In this document: piece after piece, positions 22,583-35,165 of the stretch
How the letters are laid out: each line of letters starts with the position of its first letter
How positions within the stretch are numbered: the stretch's first letter is position 1
DNA from: Terebella lapidaria
Lineage: Eukaryota; Annelida; Polychaeta; Terebellida; Terebellidae
Direction: 5' to 3'
Assembly (NCBI GenBank): GCA_949152475.1
Contig: OX424555.1
Location: 20,230,868 to 20,294,867 of the forward strand
DNA: 64,000 bases
Notes under the pieces: model-generated
Database searches by the model: none
The model's input: only the letters and a program-made list of their open reading frames with translations
Told to the model about the DNA's origin: nothing
Made by a program: the position numbers and the translations under genes

Positions 22583-25204
22583 TCACTGTGGCGGAGCTTG
22601 CCCATACGTGAGGAGATTTTTACCGGAAAATGCCCTTGATTTTACCCGGGAAGCCCACGATTCTCACCGGGAAGCCCGTGATCCTTTCCGGGAGGTAAAT
22701 TCAATAACCAGGTATGTTTTGAATATGGAGAAAAAACAGTGATTACCGATGTTTCAATGATAAATGTGACCAAAATAGTTAGATAAATGGCTGTTGGTGG
22801 TATTGCGAAGAGAACTTGAGTTGAGCAGTAATTCACTATGATACATCTGTTATTTGAACGGCAAATTCGGGGCAGGCTGGAAATATTGCAAATTGTTGAA
22901 TGATTACTGCATATTTTCGCTCACCGATGTGCACAATCCTTCGTCAGTATGTATATAATAATCGCATCACAAGAAAACAAACTGGAGGGTATTTATTACA
23001 ACGTTCAAGCTAGTGAAATAAAACCAGAAGCCCCTGATTTTTTCCGGCTCGCTTAGGCATGCCCAGGATTTTCACCGAAGCGCCCAGGATTTTCACCGGT
23101 GAATATCAAACATTTCCCCATTACTGTTTATAAGATGCTGCCGTTTCAAACATGTTAACCTGTAAAATCAAACGTAAACGCTACTGTAATGTGGCAGAGA
23201 ATGGTTACGTACGAGTAGCATATTTAATTTACAATATATATGTAGGATTTCACGCTCGGGAAATTTTGTTGCGAATTTTGAAGATGGTCTATTTTTTCTA
23301 AAATATTGGTCACAGTTTCTATATCTTGTTGCCCCGTGATCGATCGAATATACGAGAAACAGTCTGTTTGTAACCGGTAAAAAATTATTCATTATTTTGC
23401 TCATAAATCGTCAGAAAGTAACGGATTTAGGACGGACAAAATTCCCGATATGTTTATATGAATGAAATAGCAAACAGAACGACAAAGTGGCTCAGTCGGA
23501 ACGTTGTGGGGAGTGTGTAGGTGGAGAAATGGATATGATCTGCATTAAATAAACTGGAGTACATGTTTCGTAGACAAGAGTAACTTCTGTACTATCAATT
23601 TAAAAGTGCACACTAGATTATCTCTTGTCCATCCAAGAAGGAGAACATGCTCCCCAAAAAGTAATATAATAATATATTATAAAAAATAGGTTCTGCTTCA
23701 ATATCGTAGGGACAACACGAAAAATATTGGCACCACTGTGAAGTACTCGATGCAAACACCAGTTTTTTATGATTTTTTTTTTCATGATATTTTGATGGAT
23801 GGGAAAAATTGCGAATGTTACGTGTTTTTTTTGTTCGTCGAAGTTTTGTAACGATTGCAGCGTATGTTTTATCTTTGATTACGTTACTAATTTTGGCAAA
23901 CACGCGTTTTTTTCGGCTCCCAGATGGCCACCGCTCATGCTGGTGATGACGACAACCAGAGGAGGAATATGGACGAAAATACCCAAATGGTAATTCAGCA
24001 AAAAGATTTAGGTTGAGGGCAAAGTTCACCAGAGTAAGACATGTTTGCCTGGGGCCGCGGTCCGAAAATAACGTCTGTTATCCTCTACTATGCACATTTC
24101 ATATATACAGGGAGCCTCAATGATCATTCAGCAGAAATGCTGCTAATGTGATGCATCAATCCCAAAATCAATAGGATTCTTCCCTAGTATGAACCTTAAT
24201 GCAAACTTCCATATCCATTGCCTGGAAGTTTCTCGAATTATGACTTTGTAACAAAGTCCAGAGATCAACGTTGAATCCGTCCTCATGAACCCCAGAAGGC
24301 ACAAACAAGCTTGGGTCATGTGCTTTATATACTGGAAAATGGAGAATATTTATCCAAACCCATTCGGGCATTCAGGACTTAATAATCGCAAACCCAAAAC
24401 GATTGAAGGTAAAAAAAAACTAACACAGACTAAATTAGGAGGAATAAAAGGAACACAGCCAAAACCATAAAGGTATATCTCGGGTTGAAATGTTCCACTA
24501 ACGATCAATTTTGTTTAATAGGCTCAACAAATCTCACTGCGAACAAATCTTAAAATTTTTTAAAGAGGCTTTTCGTTAGCTCCTCCAACTTTCATTGTCT
24601 CCATTGCTGGGATGTGGAGGTGCATATCGCTGGGCACAGTAATCGCGCCAGATCCAACATTATAATGTTACTTTGGAAGGATTGCACTTCACATCATCAT
24701 CACCGTCAATGTCTTTCGATACAGTGTTGAATTGTCTTTTCGGCATCTTCATATTTTGCTTTGTAGTGGTAACGGTGATAATGATCGTGGACTTATACAA
24801 TACATAATATTATTCAATTACACACATGTGAGGTCATCCATGAAGTTATAACACTTTTACACGTGTTTTTATACACATGGACTACCGGAAAGAATCATGG
24901 GCTCTGTTTAAAACGCCGGGAAAAATCCTGGACACCCAGGTAAAAATCATGGGCTTTTGATAAAAATGGAAAACAGGCACTGCACAGGGTATCTACATCA
25001 GGATAATTTTTTCAATGTTCACAGGTAAATGGTTGTTTCAATGCATCTACCAAATTGAAATAATGAATGAGAAATACATATTTACCATGCTCTATAAACC
25101 AGCGTGCTGTGTACCACCGGAAAGAATCGCGGGCATCCCGGGGAAAATCAAGGGCAATTTCCGGTAAAAATCTCCGCACGCATGGGCAAGCTCCGCCACA
25201 GTGA
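22583..25204. mobile_element. 2.6-kb non-autonomous TIR element
   Basis: Ends carry long, ~100-bp inverted repeats beginning TCACTGTGGCGGAGCTTGCC, and both are packed with ACCGGAAA and GCCC-type subrepeats. A TAA trinucleotide flanks both sides (22,580-22,582 and 25,205-25,207), consistent with the 3-bp TWA duplications typical of PIF/Harbinger elements. Related subrepeats occur internally near 23,040-23,105 and 24,885-24,965. No transposase was recognised; the 138-codon minus-strand frame at 23,613-24,029 has no known motif. The superfamily call is tentative. Confidence 0.75.
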
Positions 25205-25329
25205 TAATTCCTTATTTATTGCGCGCAACAAAGTTGACTTCTGACCAGTTTGGCCAACCATACATAACTTGTGTCTGCTTGCTTGTCACTTGTAGCTTGC
25301 CGCGTGTTGTACTGGTTCATTTACTCATT

Positions 25330-26171
25330 ACCCTCGCCCCGATAGGGGGAGAGGGTATTGCATTTGGGTATGTCTCCCTGTCTCCCTGTCTGTCTGTCAG
25401 CGCGCATAACTCGATAAAACCTATAGGGATGAAGCGACTTCAAATTTATAGGGATGAAGCGGTATGACAGTGGCTCGGTCCTCCTTAAATTTTGTCGGAA
25501 TTGGATAAAAATGGTTGCCATGGCTCCGGAAAGTGTGAAAAATCACATAAATGGCTATAACTCCAGTTCTACTTCCGATCATTATGGTGTACGGCCGATG
25601 CTCGTACGACGATAACTCTTCGGATATTTTATTGCCAGCGACTTTTCAGTGCAAATGTCTGCGCTCATAACTCGGAGACAACGGTCCGATCAATCTGAAA
25701 TATAGTGCTGAAGCGTTGTGGTAGTGGCTCGGTCCCTTCTAAATTTTGTCAGAATCGGAGAAAATAGGTTGCAATGTCAACGGAAAACGTGAGAATCACA
25801 TAAATGGCTATAACTCCGGTTTTACTTTATATTATTATTTTTTTTTTACTATTTTTGTATTTTTCTTTGGTCAATTCCCAATCGTATGGTGAACGGCCGA
25901 TGACCGTACGATGAAAACTCACCATTATCACCCGATGTCGACAAATTGGGGGTCACGAATTCGGTTATGTTTTTGTCAGCGGCTTTTCAGTGTGTATCTG
26001 CGCTCATAACTCGGCGACAAACGGTCCGATCAATATGAAATTTATAGGGCCGAAGCGCTATGGTAGTGGCTCGGTCTCTTCTAAATTTTGTCAGAATCGG
26101 ATAAAAAAAGGTTGCAATAGAAAATCACATAAATGGCTATAACTTCCGCTCTACTTGATATTAATTTTTGC
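25330..26171. repeat. Diverged ~300-bp tandem units
   Basis: The segment GCGCTCATAACTCGG...CGGTCCGATCAAT...GAAGCG...GTGGCTCGGTC recurs near 25,393, 25,660 and 25,990. A CGTATGGTG(T/A)ACGGCCGATG segment lies between copies. No coding content. Confidence 0.7.
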
Positions 26172-27237
26172 CAACTATTTTTTTTATTTTTCTTTGACCA
26201 ATTCCCGATCGTATGGTGTACGGCCGATGGTCGTACGGGTAAAACTCTCCATTATCCCCCGATGTCGAAAAATTGGTGGTCATGATTTTGACTTTGGGTG
26301 GTCCACGATCATGACATGTTGTGAAGTCATTTTCAATCTTTTTAAACCGATTTCGTCCAGGAGATGTGCCTTGATAATAGAAACAACATTGCTAAATTTT
26401 AGAGCTCAATATTGAGCGACAAGGTCAAGGTCACAGAACTCTGCTTATATTCATTATTATTTTCCTTATTGATTTTGTATTTTTCTAAAGTCAATTCCCC
26501 CATCATTTGCTATATGCTCGATGGTCGTACGATCCAAATTTCCTATTTTCGCCCCAGGTCGGCAATGTAAGGGGCATCAGCTGAAATCACTGATTCGCTA
26601 TAATTCAGGCAGTAATAATTCCAAAACCACTGGCGAAATTCAATAGAGTATTGAACATAAAGTATACAGTATAAATCTGATAGAGCTTGCGGCGTTTTGG
26701 AGGTCAACTATTTTTTTTATTTTTCTTTGACCAATTCCCGATCGTATGGTGTACGGCCGATGGTCGTACGGGTAAAACTCTCCATTATCCCCCGATGTCG
26801 AAAAATTGGTGGTCATGATTTTGACTTTGGGTGGTCCACGATCATGACATGTTGTGAAGTCATTTTCAATCTTTTTAAACCGATTTCGTCCAGGAGATGT
26901 GCCTTGATAATAGGAACAACATTGCTAAATTTTAGAGTTCAATATTGAGCGACAAAGTCAAGGTCACAGAACTCTGCTTATATTCATTATTAATTTCCCT
27001 TATTGATTTTGTATTTTTCTAAAGTCAATTCCCCCATCATTTGCTATATGCTCGATGGTCGTACGATCCAAATTTCCTATTTTCGCCCCAGGTCGGCAAT
27101 GTAAGGGGCATCAGCTGAAATCACTGATTCGCTATAATTCAGGCAGTAATAATTCCAAAACCACTGGCGAAATTCAATAGAGTATTGAACATAAAGTATA
27201 CAGTATAAATCTGATAGAGCTTGCGGCGTTTTGGAGG
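26172..27237. repeat. Recent tandem duplication, ~533 bp x 2
   Basis: The unit from 26,172 is repeated from 26,705 with only a few differences. Each unit includes the CGATCGTATGGTGTACGGCC segment and a closing TTGCGGCGTTTTGGAGGTCAA. The matching ORFs of 83-86 codons are translations of this repeat. Confidence 0.9.
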
Positions 27238-27678
27238 TCAATATCAAGAATTCAGTTCATGGTCGATAATATGGTCAAGATAGAAAAATCGCAAGTACTT
27301 TATTGTATCAATTTTATTAATGATTATTTCTCCCATGATTCTCGTCTTTTAATCTTATCTTTGGCCAAATCCCCACCATTTGACCAATGGGCGTACGACC
27401 AAAATCCTTTACTTATCGCCCAGGTCGAAAATGTAAAGATAATCAGCTTTAATTTCAATAACTCAATCTGAAGGGGCAAGGGTCTGCAATCTCTAATTGT
27501 CTCGTTTTCCTCATGATGTTCGTCTTGGAAATGACTTTATAGTATTATGCAACTATGATGCTGGAGATGTGTGATGACCATAGAGACATCAGCCGCGTCA
27601 TCCTGTCTCCATTCATCAGGCCTGTCTCATTTGTCATGTGAATCCTGAGTCCCTAGACGGATCGATCTAGACAAGATT

Positions 27679-28098
27679 TTATGTGTCACTTCGGATGAAT
27701 GCTTGACTGACATGCAAGTCTAGTATTGCATGGGCACTATCGGTCTGCTCTGCTCCGTGGGGACGAGAAATGATGTTTGCTACACAATACCGGCGACTTA
27801 CAGCATAAGAACACGCACTGGTTGGACAGAAGAATTGCCACTTGGTTTCATGATGAGATGACCGAAAACCCCGGTGCTCACCATCGTAAACTGACACGGA
27901 CAAGTTATCTTTCATTTCCTGTACAAATCGTTGATTAATACCACTGCCATGACAATACGAACCATGAGAAGAAAACCAGGCTCTTTGGTCAGTGCTCCCT
28001 GCGAGGAGCACTTTACACGTGATCATGTATTCCTCAACCATTTCCTGATCGAATCCTTTATACCTGCGTCTACTCATACCGTCCAACAATGAGTTCAT
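27679..28098 (-). CDS. Unrecognised ORF, 139 codons
   Basis: An open frame with a moderately complex composition and several cysteines. I recognise no domain, signal peptide or membrane segment, and no splice-linked neighbours were established. It is included only because it is among the longer frames outside identified repeats. It may equally be a chance frame. Confidence 0.15.
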   Translation of the reverse strand: MNSLLDGMSRRRYKGFDQEMVEEYMITCKVLLAGSTDQRAWFSSHGSYCHGSGINQRFVQEMKDNLSVSVYDGEHRGFRSSHHETKWQFFCPTSACSYAVSRRYCVANIISRPHGAEQTDSAHAILDLHVSQAFIRSDT

Positions 28099-28099
28099 G

Positions 28100-29255
28100 T
28101 TTTATTGTATATCAATCTACTTGATCTGCCATTACCACGACGAGGTTGTTTTCCCATAACACAATGCATGAAGAAATTGCATTCTATGTATATAGGAGGA
28201 TTTGAAATTGTATTTTCATAATAACATTAATTAAAGCGAGCTAGTGGGTACAATGCCGCACAGAGATGCTCGATCCAAATGTATCTGCACTCTTTAACTT
28301 GTCACCGTCTTTAAAACTTATATTAAAGTATGTACCGGGCTGGTCGAAATATGCTGTAAACATGATACCTACATGGATCTGCAATCGACAGTTCAAAACA
28401 AACAGTTATATCGTGTCATATTAGTCACATGTACACATTATTCGTATGACAATTCTGACAGAACACTTACGGAATAAAATTAAAACGAATATATAATAAT
28501 GCGAGGAAAGATTGTGATCGAGAGCGATGCATGTGTCAAACATATTTCTCTCATGTTCTTTCACCGGCTCCAATAATTTCTGTGTTTTTCCATGTTTTTT
28601 TCTTTCTCTGGCTGGCTGGTACACTCCTGAAAAAAAAAACGCTGAAGAGAAACACAGCAAAACATCAACATGTCCTCATTTTTAACTCTCTGAGATGAAG
28701 GACAATAGATGAATTCACCTGTATTCACCTTTATTGTTTTGATTTCATATACTGATGAGTTATTGTACACTTCTAGAAGTATAATCCAGCACAATAGTGC
28801 CATAAAACAACTCTGATTGGATTCAAACAAATTATCTTAGTTTCTGTAGTCGATAAATGATCATATCCCATGGTGTATGTGTACTTGTTAACTCCATTTG
28901 TCACCTGGGACACACAAGTAGATGATCCATGCGGAATTATACGATATTTGTTTTTATGAAAGCTATCAATTTCAGCTATCAGCAAAATTGTAATTATACG
29001 TCCAATATAATTTCTTAGAATTATCTTGATAAAATAAAGGCGAAAGAAAATACATACGCGGGCTAAGCATATGCTATATCCACTCATCTGTCAAACCATT
29101 TTCATGGAACAAAATCGAGCTAGGTTGACGTGAAAATACTGAGTACTTCAGCAGTTGTGTTCTCAAGAAAATGCACCTTTTGGAGAGGAATCAAATCAAG
29201 TGAATGAAGGTGAGATTGTATTATCATGTGTGTTACATTCTGGTTGGTACAATGG
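28100..29255. other. Intergenic, nothing recognised
   Basis: No gene or repeat family identified. Short frames at 28,421-29,087 overlap in several frames and lack domain signatures. Confidence 0.5.
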
Positions 29256-29259
29256 AGTA

Positions 29260-32045
29260 ATTGGCTGTTAGCGGTTTATTACCATGGCAACATAGCGGGC
29301 TACCATAGCGGGCTAATGTCAAATTCGATTGGACCCTTGCCAGATGAAAACTTAATAATTGAGTGATGGTTCGGTAACGAGGGGATACATAATTTTTAAT
29401 CTGTGTTACACAATAGATTTGGTTTGATACACTTCAAGTCTCGAGTGTATATCTCGTGCTGTGAACATAACAGTCATGGCGGTGATATTGAACGTAATAA
29501 TAAACGGGATTATTGAACCCTCTGGAATAACCATATGGATTTTATTCACTGAGACTCCTAGTTAGTCATGAACTCATGAATATTTTCATGTAAAACGACT
29601 GCATGTAGAATAACATTTACAAATGATAGGTACATGTACGTTACACGTATGAAGATCATCTGATACATTATAAATTGATGCTGTCGAATTAATTGATAAG
29701 TTGACCAATTGTAAAATGCTTGTTAAATGCTTGACACCCAACAACACGTCAGATGTGTATGGCTTATAAAACAACTCCCATAACAAGTTTTATCATATCA
29801 CAAAATTCACTAAAGCATTGAAACAGTTCATAAAAAGACCTAAATGATCTATGACGGAAGACGAGCTTGGTTAAAGTGTGGTATATATTCTGATATTTAC
29901 CTACATGTACCTATTTGTTTTTAATTGAAAGCTGTAGATCAATCTCTATGTTTAATTTAAGTTGAAAACGTTATCTCAAGAATCTAAGCTGAATCGGGAA
30001 GTTTTGAAAGAAATTATAAAAATTACAATATAAACGACTTATTGATATATTCTTATTGATATTGAATGGTGTTCTTAGAAAATATGTTAATCTCGGATTA
30101 TCTGTTGAAAATTCGGCTCTGTTTGTTTAGGAATTGCAGTCTACACGTACACGCAGACAACGAAGCCATTTGATCCCTAAATGGGCGCGTTGTCACTTAC
30201 CCATACTTACTTGGTGGTAGTTTGTCTGCTCCACATCCTGATTGGCCGCAGGTAAACACCGACTACATCATAAAAGGAGCTGTGGCGTGAGCAGTCTGTT
30301 AGATGCGTCATCAGCACATGGAATCAATGTACCTGCAGGATAGACGCCTCTCGTGAATAGCGCAAACAGACGGACATAAACGCAGACGAGGTTAGATTTC
30401 TTTACGTGTGTAATTAGTGTGAAATACCTGTACAGTATGGTTTGCCTTCGTTAGAATAATCACTGTGTCTTTGGATACACTATTTGGTCGGGCTTTGTTT
30501 CTATTGCGAAATGTTGTGTTTACGTTTGTTATTGGCATCATCAAAATTTAGCTGTATTTGTTTGGAGGAAATAGATTGATACTTACATTCTAACATCATT
30601 TTGATGCCAGTGCACACCGATCATATTCGTATGGAATTATAAACACATGTACAGTTTTTTGCTTCCAGTATTAGACGTAGAATCAATACCCAGTATTAAG
30701 TATTCCGATTATATCCAATCTCATAGACCGGGGACAGAAAGTCATATTAGGCATACGAAGTGAGAGAAAACAAAATTGACAGGGAAACTCATGAACTCCC
30801 AACAATAGCCATTAGGAGGTGAAATCAGGTGTTCCGGGAAGGATGAGCATTTCTTTGAGTGAGCATCTTGTGAAGTATTAGTAATCAACTGAAGCTCAAA
30901 ATAGTTAGAAACTACAGAAAAAATATTGTTTTGTTTTATTTTATGACTTCCGAACGAGTTCTAGAAATACATTAGAAAATAAAATGAGGCCAACAGCCAT
31001 GGCTCTTGTCACGAGATTACAGAATGTCCGGTGAAAACTACTAGATTTCAAACTCGTATTATCGACGACGGAGAACGTCTGAACTATGTAGGAAGTTACT
31101 TACTGTATTGTATGATAACGAACATTGTACATATAGTCTATGTTCACATAGACTCCAACCATTCCAACAAATTAATATAGTTATATTTCACGAATGTGCA
31201 AAAACGGATTATTTTCGTGTTAAACAAAGACAAAATAATAATATGCTCGATTATGTCCTTTAGTATTGTGAAATGAAACCACTCTTCTGATGTGTATATT
31301 TCTATATTTCTACTTTCCATAAGCTTAATATAAATGCTCAATCCGCCTCTATATCTCAAGTAGATACAGTACGTGTGACAACATCATAGCGTACAAATAC
31401 GTGTACACGTGGTATGTGTGTTCAAACTGGTATAACCAATTTACTGTCATACAGTTAATGGGCGAGCTTGATTTCCCAACACCCGCACAAGTGTTCAGAG
31501 AATAGACCAATCCAAGTTGACTAAATAAAGCGAGTGACAACCAAACAGTAAAATCTGGGATGAGGTTGTTGTGGTGTTGGAGCCTGTTGCTGTTTCTGTC
31601 ATAGTTTCAGTGCTGCCGCCTAGGAACAGTTATGTCCACTCCCTCTTCAAGCCGGAGTGAAAAGTGTAACACCGTTGGTTTAGTTCTCCAAAAGCGAATG
31701 CACAATTGTTTCGTAACCTGTTCTGGGTGGCAGTTGGTGGCAGTTCCTGCACAGAAATCGAGAGTGCCCAATGTTCTTCTCGATATAATTATATAATTTT
31801 CTTACCTGTTTACACACGTATTCATGTAGTTCAGCAACGCTAGAAGGTATAATGGTGTTACTTTTGACATGCCTCACCTCGGAGTCAAGGGGCCATCCTC
31901 TTCCAAATTTCAGATCATTATCTCGAAGATTGCATACCAAATTGCAATATACCCTTCTGGTTCCGAATGATACTAGCATATCGTACAATTGTATGAATTC
32001 TAGCAGCACCCTCGTTATCAGTGTGTTGTTTCCATTTTTAGGATA
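29260..32045 (+). repeat. Third partial copy of the duplicated block
   Basis: Matches 3780-4275 plus 6842-9070 in copy 1, and 35,250-37,980 in copy 2. It lacks the full Penelope-like insertion, so its target near 29,712 is a second, more diverged empty site. It includes a ~100-bp segment (about 30,200-30,290) absent from the other copies. No gene recognised. Confidence 0.8.
30676..30852 (-). mobile_element. Penelope-like 3'-end fragment, copy E
   Basis: Short 3' terminal fragment equivalent to that at 7711-7915, with an additional small deletion of the AGCAAACAAAACAGGGTCCG part. Confidence 0.75.
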
Positions 32046-32049
32046 TTAA

Positions 32050-33665
32050 TACATGAGAAAATACTTTGCCAGTGTGTCTTTGGATTAACTATTTGGTCGG
32101 GCTTTGTTTCTATTGCAAAATGTTGTATTTTACGTTTGTTGTTGGCATCATCAAAATCTACTGTATTTGTGGTAATAGATTGATACCTACATTCATACCA
32201 CTGAGTCGGTGTCACTGCTGGCGGACGTTAAATCTGAGTCGGTGTCACTGCTGGCGGACGTTAAATCTGTCCCCGAGGACACCATGAACTCAGTAGCCTT
32301 CTGGCTATTGATTATGTACTTGTCATATATCTGTTCCATGGGGTTTGTTTCGGATTTCTAAAATATTTTCATAGGTTGTTGGGCAGTTGTATACTAATTC
32401 CATCAGGTGTACAGTAGAAACAACTACATTTAACACACTGTCTGCCCCTGATGACGCCAGTGTGTCTTTGGATTAACTATTTGGTCGGGCTTTGTTTCTA
32501 TTGCAAAATGTTGTATTTTACGTTTGTTGTTGGCATCATCAAAATCTACTGTATTTGTGGTAATAGATTGATACCTACATTCATACCACTGAGTCGGTGT
32601 CACTGCTGGCGGACGTTAAATCTGTCCCCGAGGACACCATCAACTCAGTAGCCTTCTGGCTATTGATTAGGTACTTATGTACTTGTCATATATCTGTTCC
32701 ATGGGGTTTGTTTCGGATTTCTAAAATATTTTCATAGGTTGTTGGGCAGTTGTATACTAATTCCATCAGGTGCACAGTAGAAACAACTACATTTAACACA
32801 CTGTCTGCCCCTGATGACGTCAGTGTGTCTTTGGATTAACTATTTGGTCGGGCTTTGTTTCTATTGCAAAATGTTGTATTTTACGTTTGTTGTTGGCATC
32901 ATCAAAATCTACTGTAGTTGTGGTAATAGATTGATACCTACATTCATACCACTGAGTCGGTGTCACTGCTGGCGGACGTTAAATCTGTCCCCGAGGACAC
33001 CATCAACTCAGTAGCCTTCTGGCTATTGATTAGGTACTTATGTACTTGTCATATATCTGTTCCATGGGGTTTGTTTCGGATTTCTAAAATATTTTCATAG
33101 GTTGTTGGGCAGTTGTATACTAATTCCATCAGGTGTACAGTAGAAACAACTACATTTAACACACTGTCTGCCCCTGTTGACGCCAGTGTGTCTTTGGATT
33201 AACTATTTGGTCGGGCTTTGTTTCTATTGCAAAATGTTGTATTTTACGTTTGTTGTTGACATCATCAAAATCTACTGTATTTGTGGTAATAGATTGATAC
33301 CTACATTCATACCACTGAGTCGGTGTCACTGCTGGCGGACGTTAAATCTGTCCCCGAGGACACCATCAACTCAGTAGCCTTCTGGCTATTGATTAGGTAC
33401 TTATGTACTTGTCATATATCTGTTCCATGGGGTTTGTTTCGGATTTCTAAAATATTTTCATAGGTTGTTGGGCAGTTGTATACTAATTCCATCAGGTGTA
33501 CAGTAGAAACAACTACCTTTAACACACTGTCTGCCCCTGATGACGCCAGTGTGTCTTTGGATTAACTATTTGGTCGGGCTTTGTTTCTATTGCAAAATGT
33601 TGTATTTTACGTTTGATGTTGGCATCATCAAAATCTATTGTATTTGTGGTAATAGATTGATACCT
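32050..33665 (+). repeat. Tandem array of a 363-bp monomer
   Basis: Equivalent positions recur at 32,451, 32,814, 33,177 and 33,540, exactly 363 bp apart, with very few differences. The first monomer (from ~32,066) has a 33-bp internal duplication and a short deletion, and the last is partial. Single or double diverged copies occur at 14,560, 42,738-43,245 and, partly, at 7495, 30,460 and 36,390. Confidence 0.93.
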
Positions 33666-33905
33666 ACATTCAATCTGAATAGGGTAGGGAATTGCCGTTT
33701 GAGTCCCTTGTGATGTAAGTCAAGATGTACACGTACATATACATGTATATATGGGTATAATGAACACTAGAATACGCGAGTGGGTGCAATACTATTGCAG
33801 CTATATTATCGCAATACGATATACTAGTAACAATAAGACAGGGCGTAATCAGTCAGCCGGTAATGTGGGGAAACGCCCGTTCTGTGAGACAACTAGCTGG
33901 TTCTG

Positions 33906-35165
33906 TGAATAGACGTGGAATCAATACCCAGTATTAAGTATTCCGAGCAAACAAAACAGGGTCCGTTATCCAATCTCATAGTCCGGGGACAGAATGTCAT
34001 ATCAGGCATACAAAGTGAGAGAAAACAAAATGACAGGGAAACTCATGAACCCCCCAAAATGGCCATTAGGAGGTGAAATCAGGTGTTCCGGAAAGAGTGA
34101 ACATTTCCTACCCCACTAGTGGCACCCGTCATGAATTCCCCAAAATTAACATGAAAATAGATCTAGTTACATGGCAGACATGGATTTGCTGTATTTATCA
34201 ACCAGATCATGATGACGTCCATGGAATTCCTTAAACGCAGCTATAAGTCTTGGTAAAACATATCCTTGTCGCAGCAGTTTAGAGACTAGCTGGGCACTTC
34301 GATAGACAAAGTCCTCATATTTGCAACTAGCTCTGGAATAGCGTATAAGTTGAGAAACTAACACATCATATGCCGGTGACATAGGAATGTTGCTGCTTAG
34401 GAAAAGGGAAATTGACTATGGAAAAATTGAAATCATCACGTTTGTCATATAATCTAGTTGACAGGTTAGAATCATTATCAATCTACAACCTCAAGTCTAG
34501 ATAGCTGGAAAAAAGTCTGTAGTATCCTTAATTTCAAGTTCCTTAGGATATATGACATCCAAACTTGGGATTATTTAGCGACAATACATCATCTGTGTAT
34601 CGGAAAATGAAATTAAAATTACATGTTAGTTTCTTAGAACCTCCTCGTTGTAAATGTTGGATAAATTCTGATTCATATGAGTATAAAAACAGGTCTGCCA
34701 ATAATGGTGCACAGTTTGTACCCATGGGAATACCAATAGTTTGTTGAAATATTCGACCACCGAATTCCACAAAATTATTATCAATCAGAAAATTAACCAT
34801 ATTTACCACATATATTTCAGTATATTTGTATGGCGCATCAGAATCGCCTTTAACAAAATAAGCGGTATTATATTTAACTACAATATAGTGGTACCGACGT
34901 TGTCCCTTTTTAGAGAAAAATGAATTATTGATTAGTTTTTTTAAGCTGAGACTTCAGTTCAGAATGAGGAATAGTTGTGTACAAAGTGGAGAAATCAAAT
35001 GTTTTGATAGACGTTACTTTTGAAAGTGTGTGAGCATGCAGATATTCCAATAAAGATTTGAAAATTTTAAATATCCACATTTGGTTTATACCACTTCTAG
35101 AATAGATGGTTTCAGAGTACTTTTAGAGACTCTGTTTAATTTTAGACAATATAACAGTTAATATT
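33906..35165 (-). pseudogene. 5'-truncated Penelope-like element, copy F
   Basis: Paralogue of copy A (2425-3697) within the segmental duplication. Same 3' end and same 5' break; ORF fragments at 34,167-34,382 and 34,543-34,809 with YTDD. Non-functional by frameshifts and truncation. Confidence 0.85.

Noticed and set aside
23613-24029. 138-codon frame as the transposase of the 2.6-kb TIR element
   Set aside because: Too short, lacks any DDE-type motif, and overlaps a satellite-like segment.
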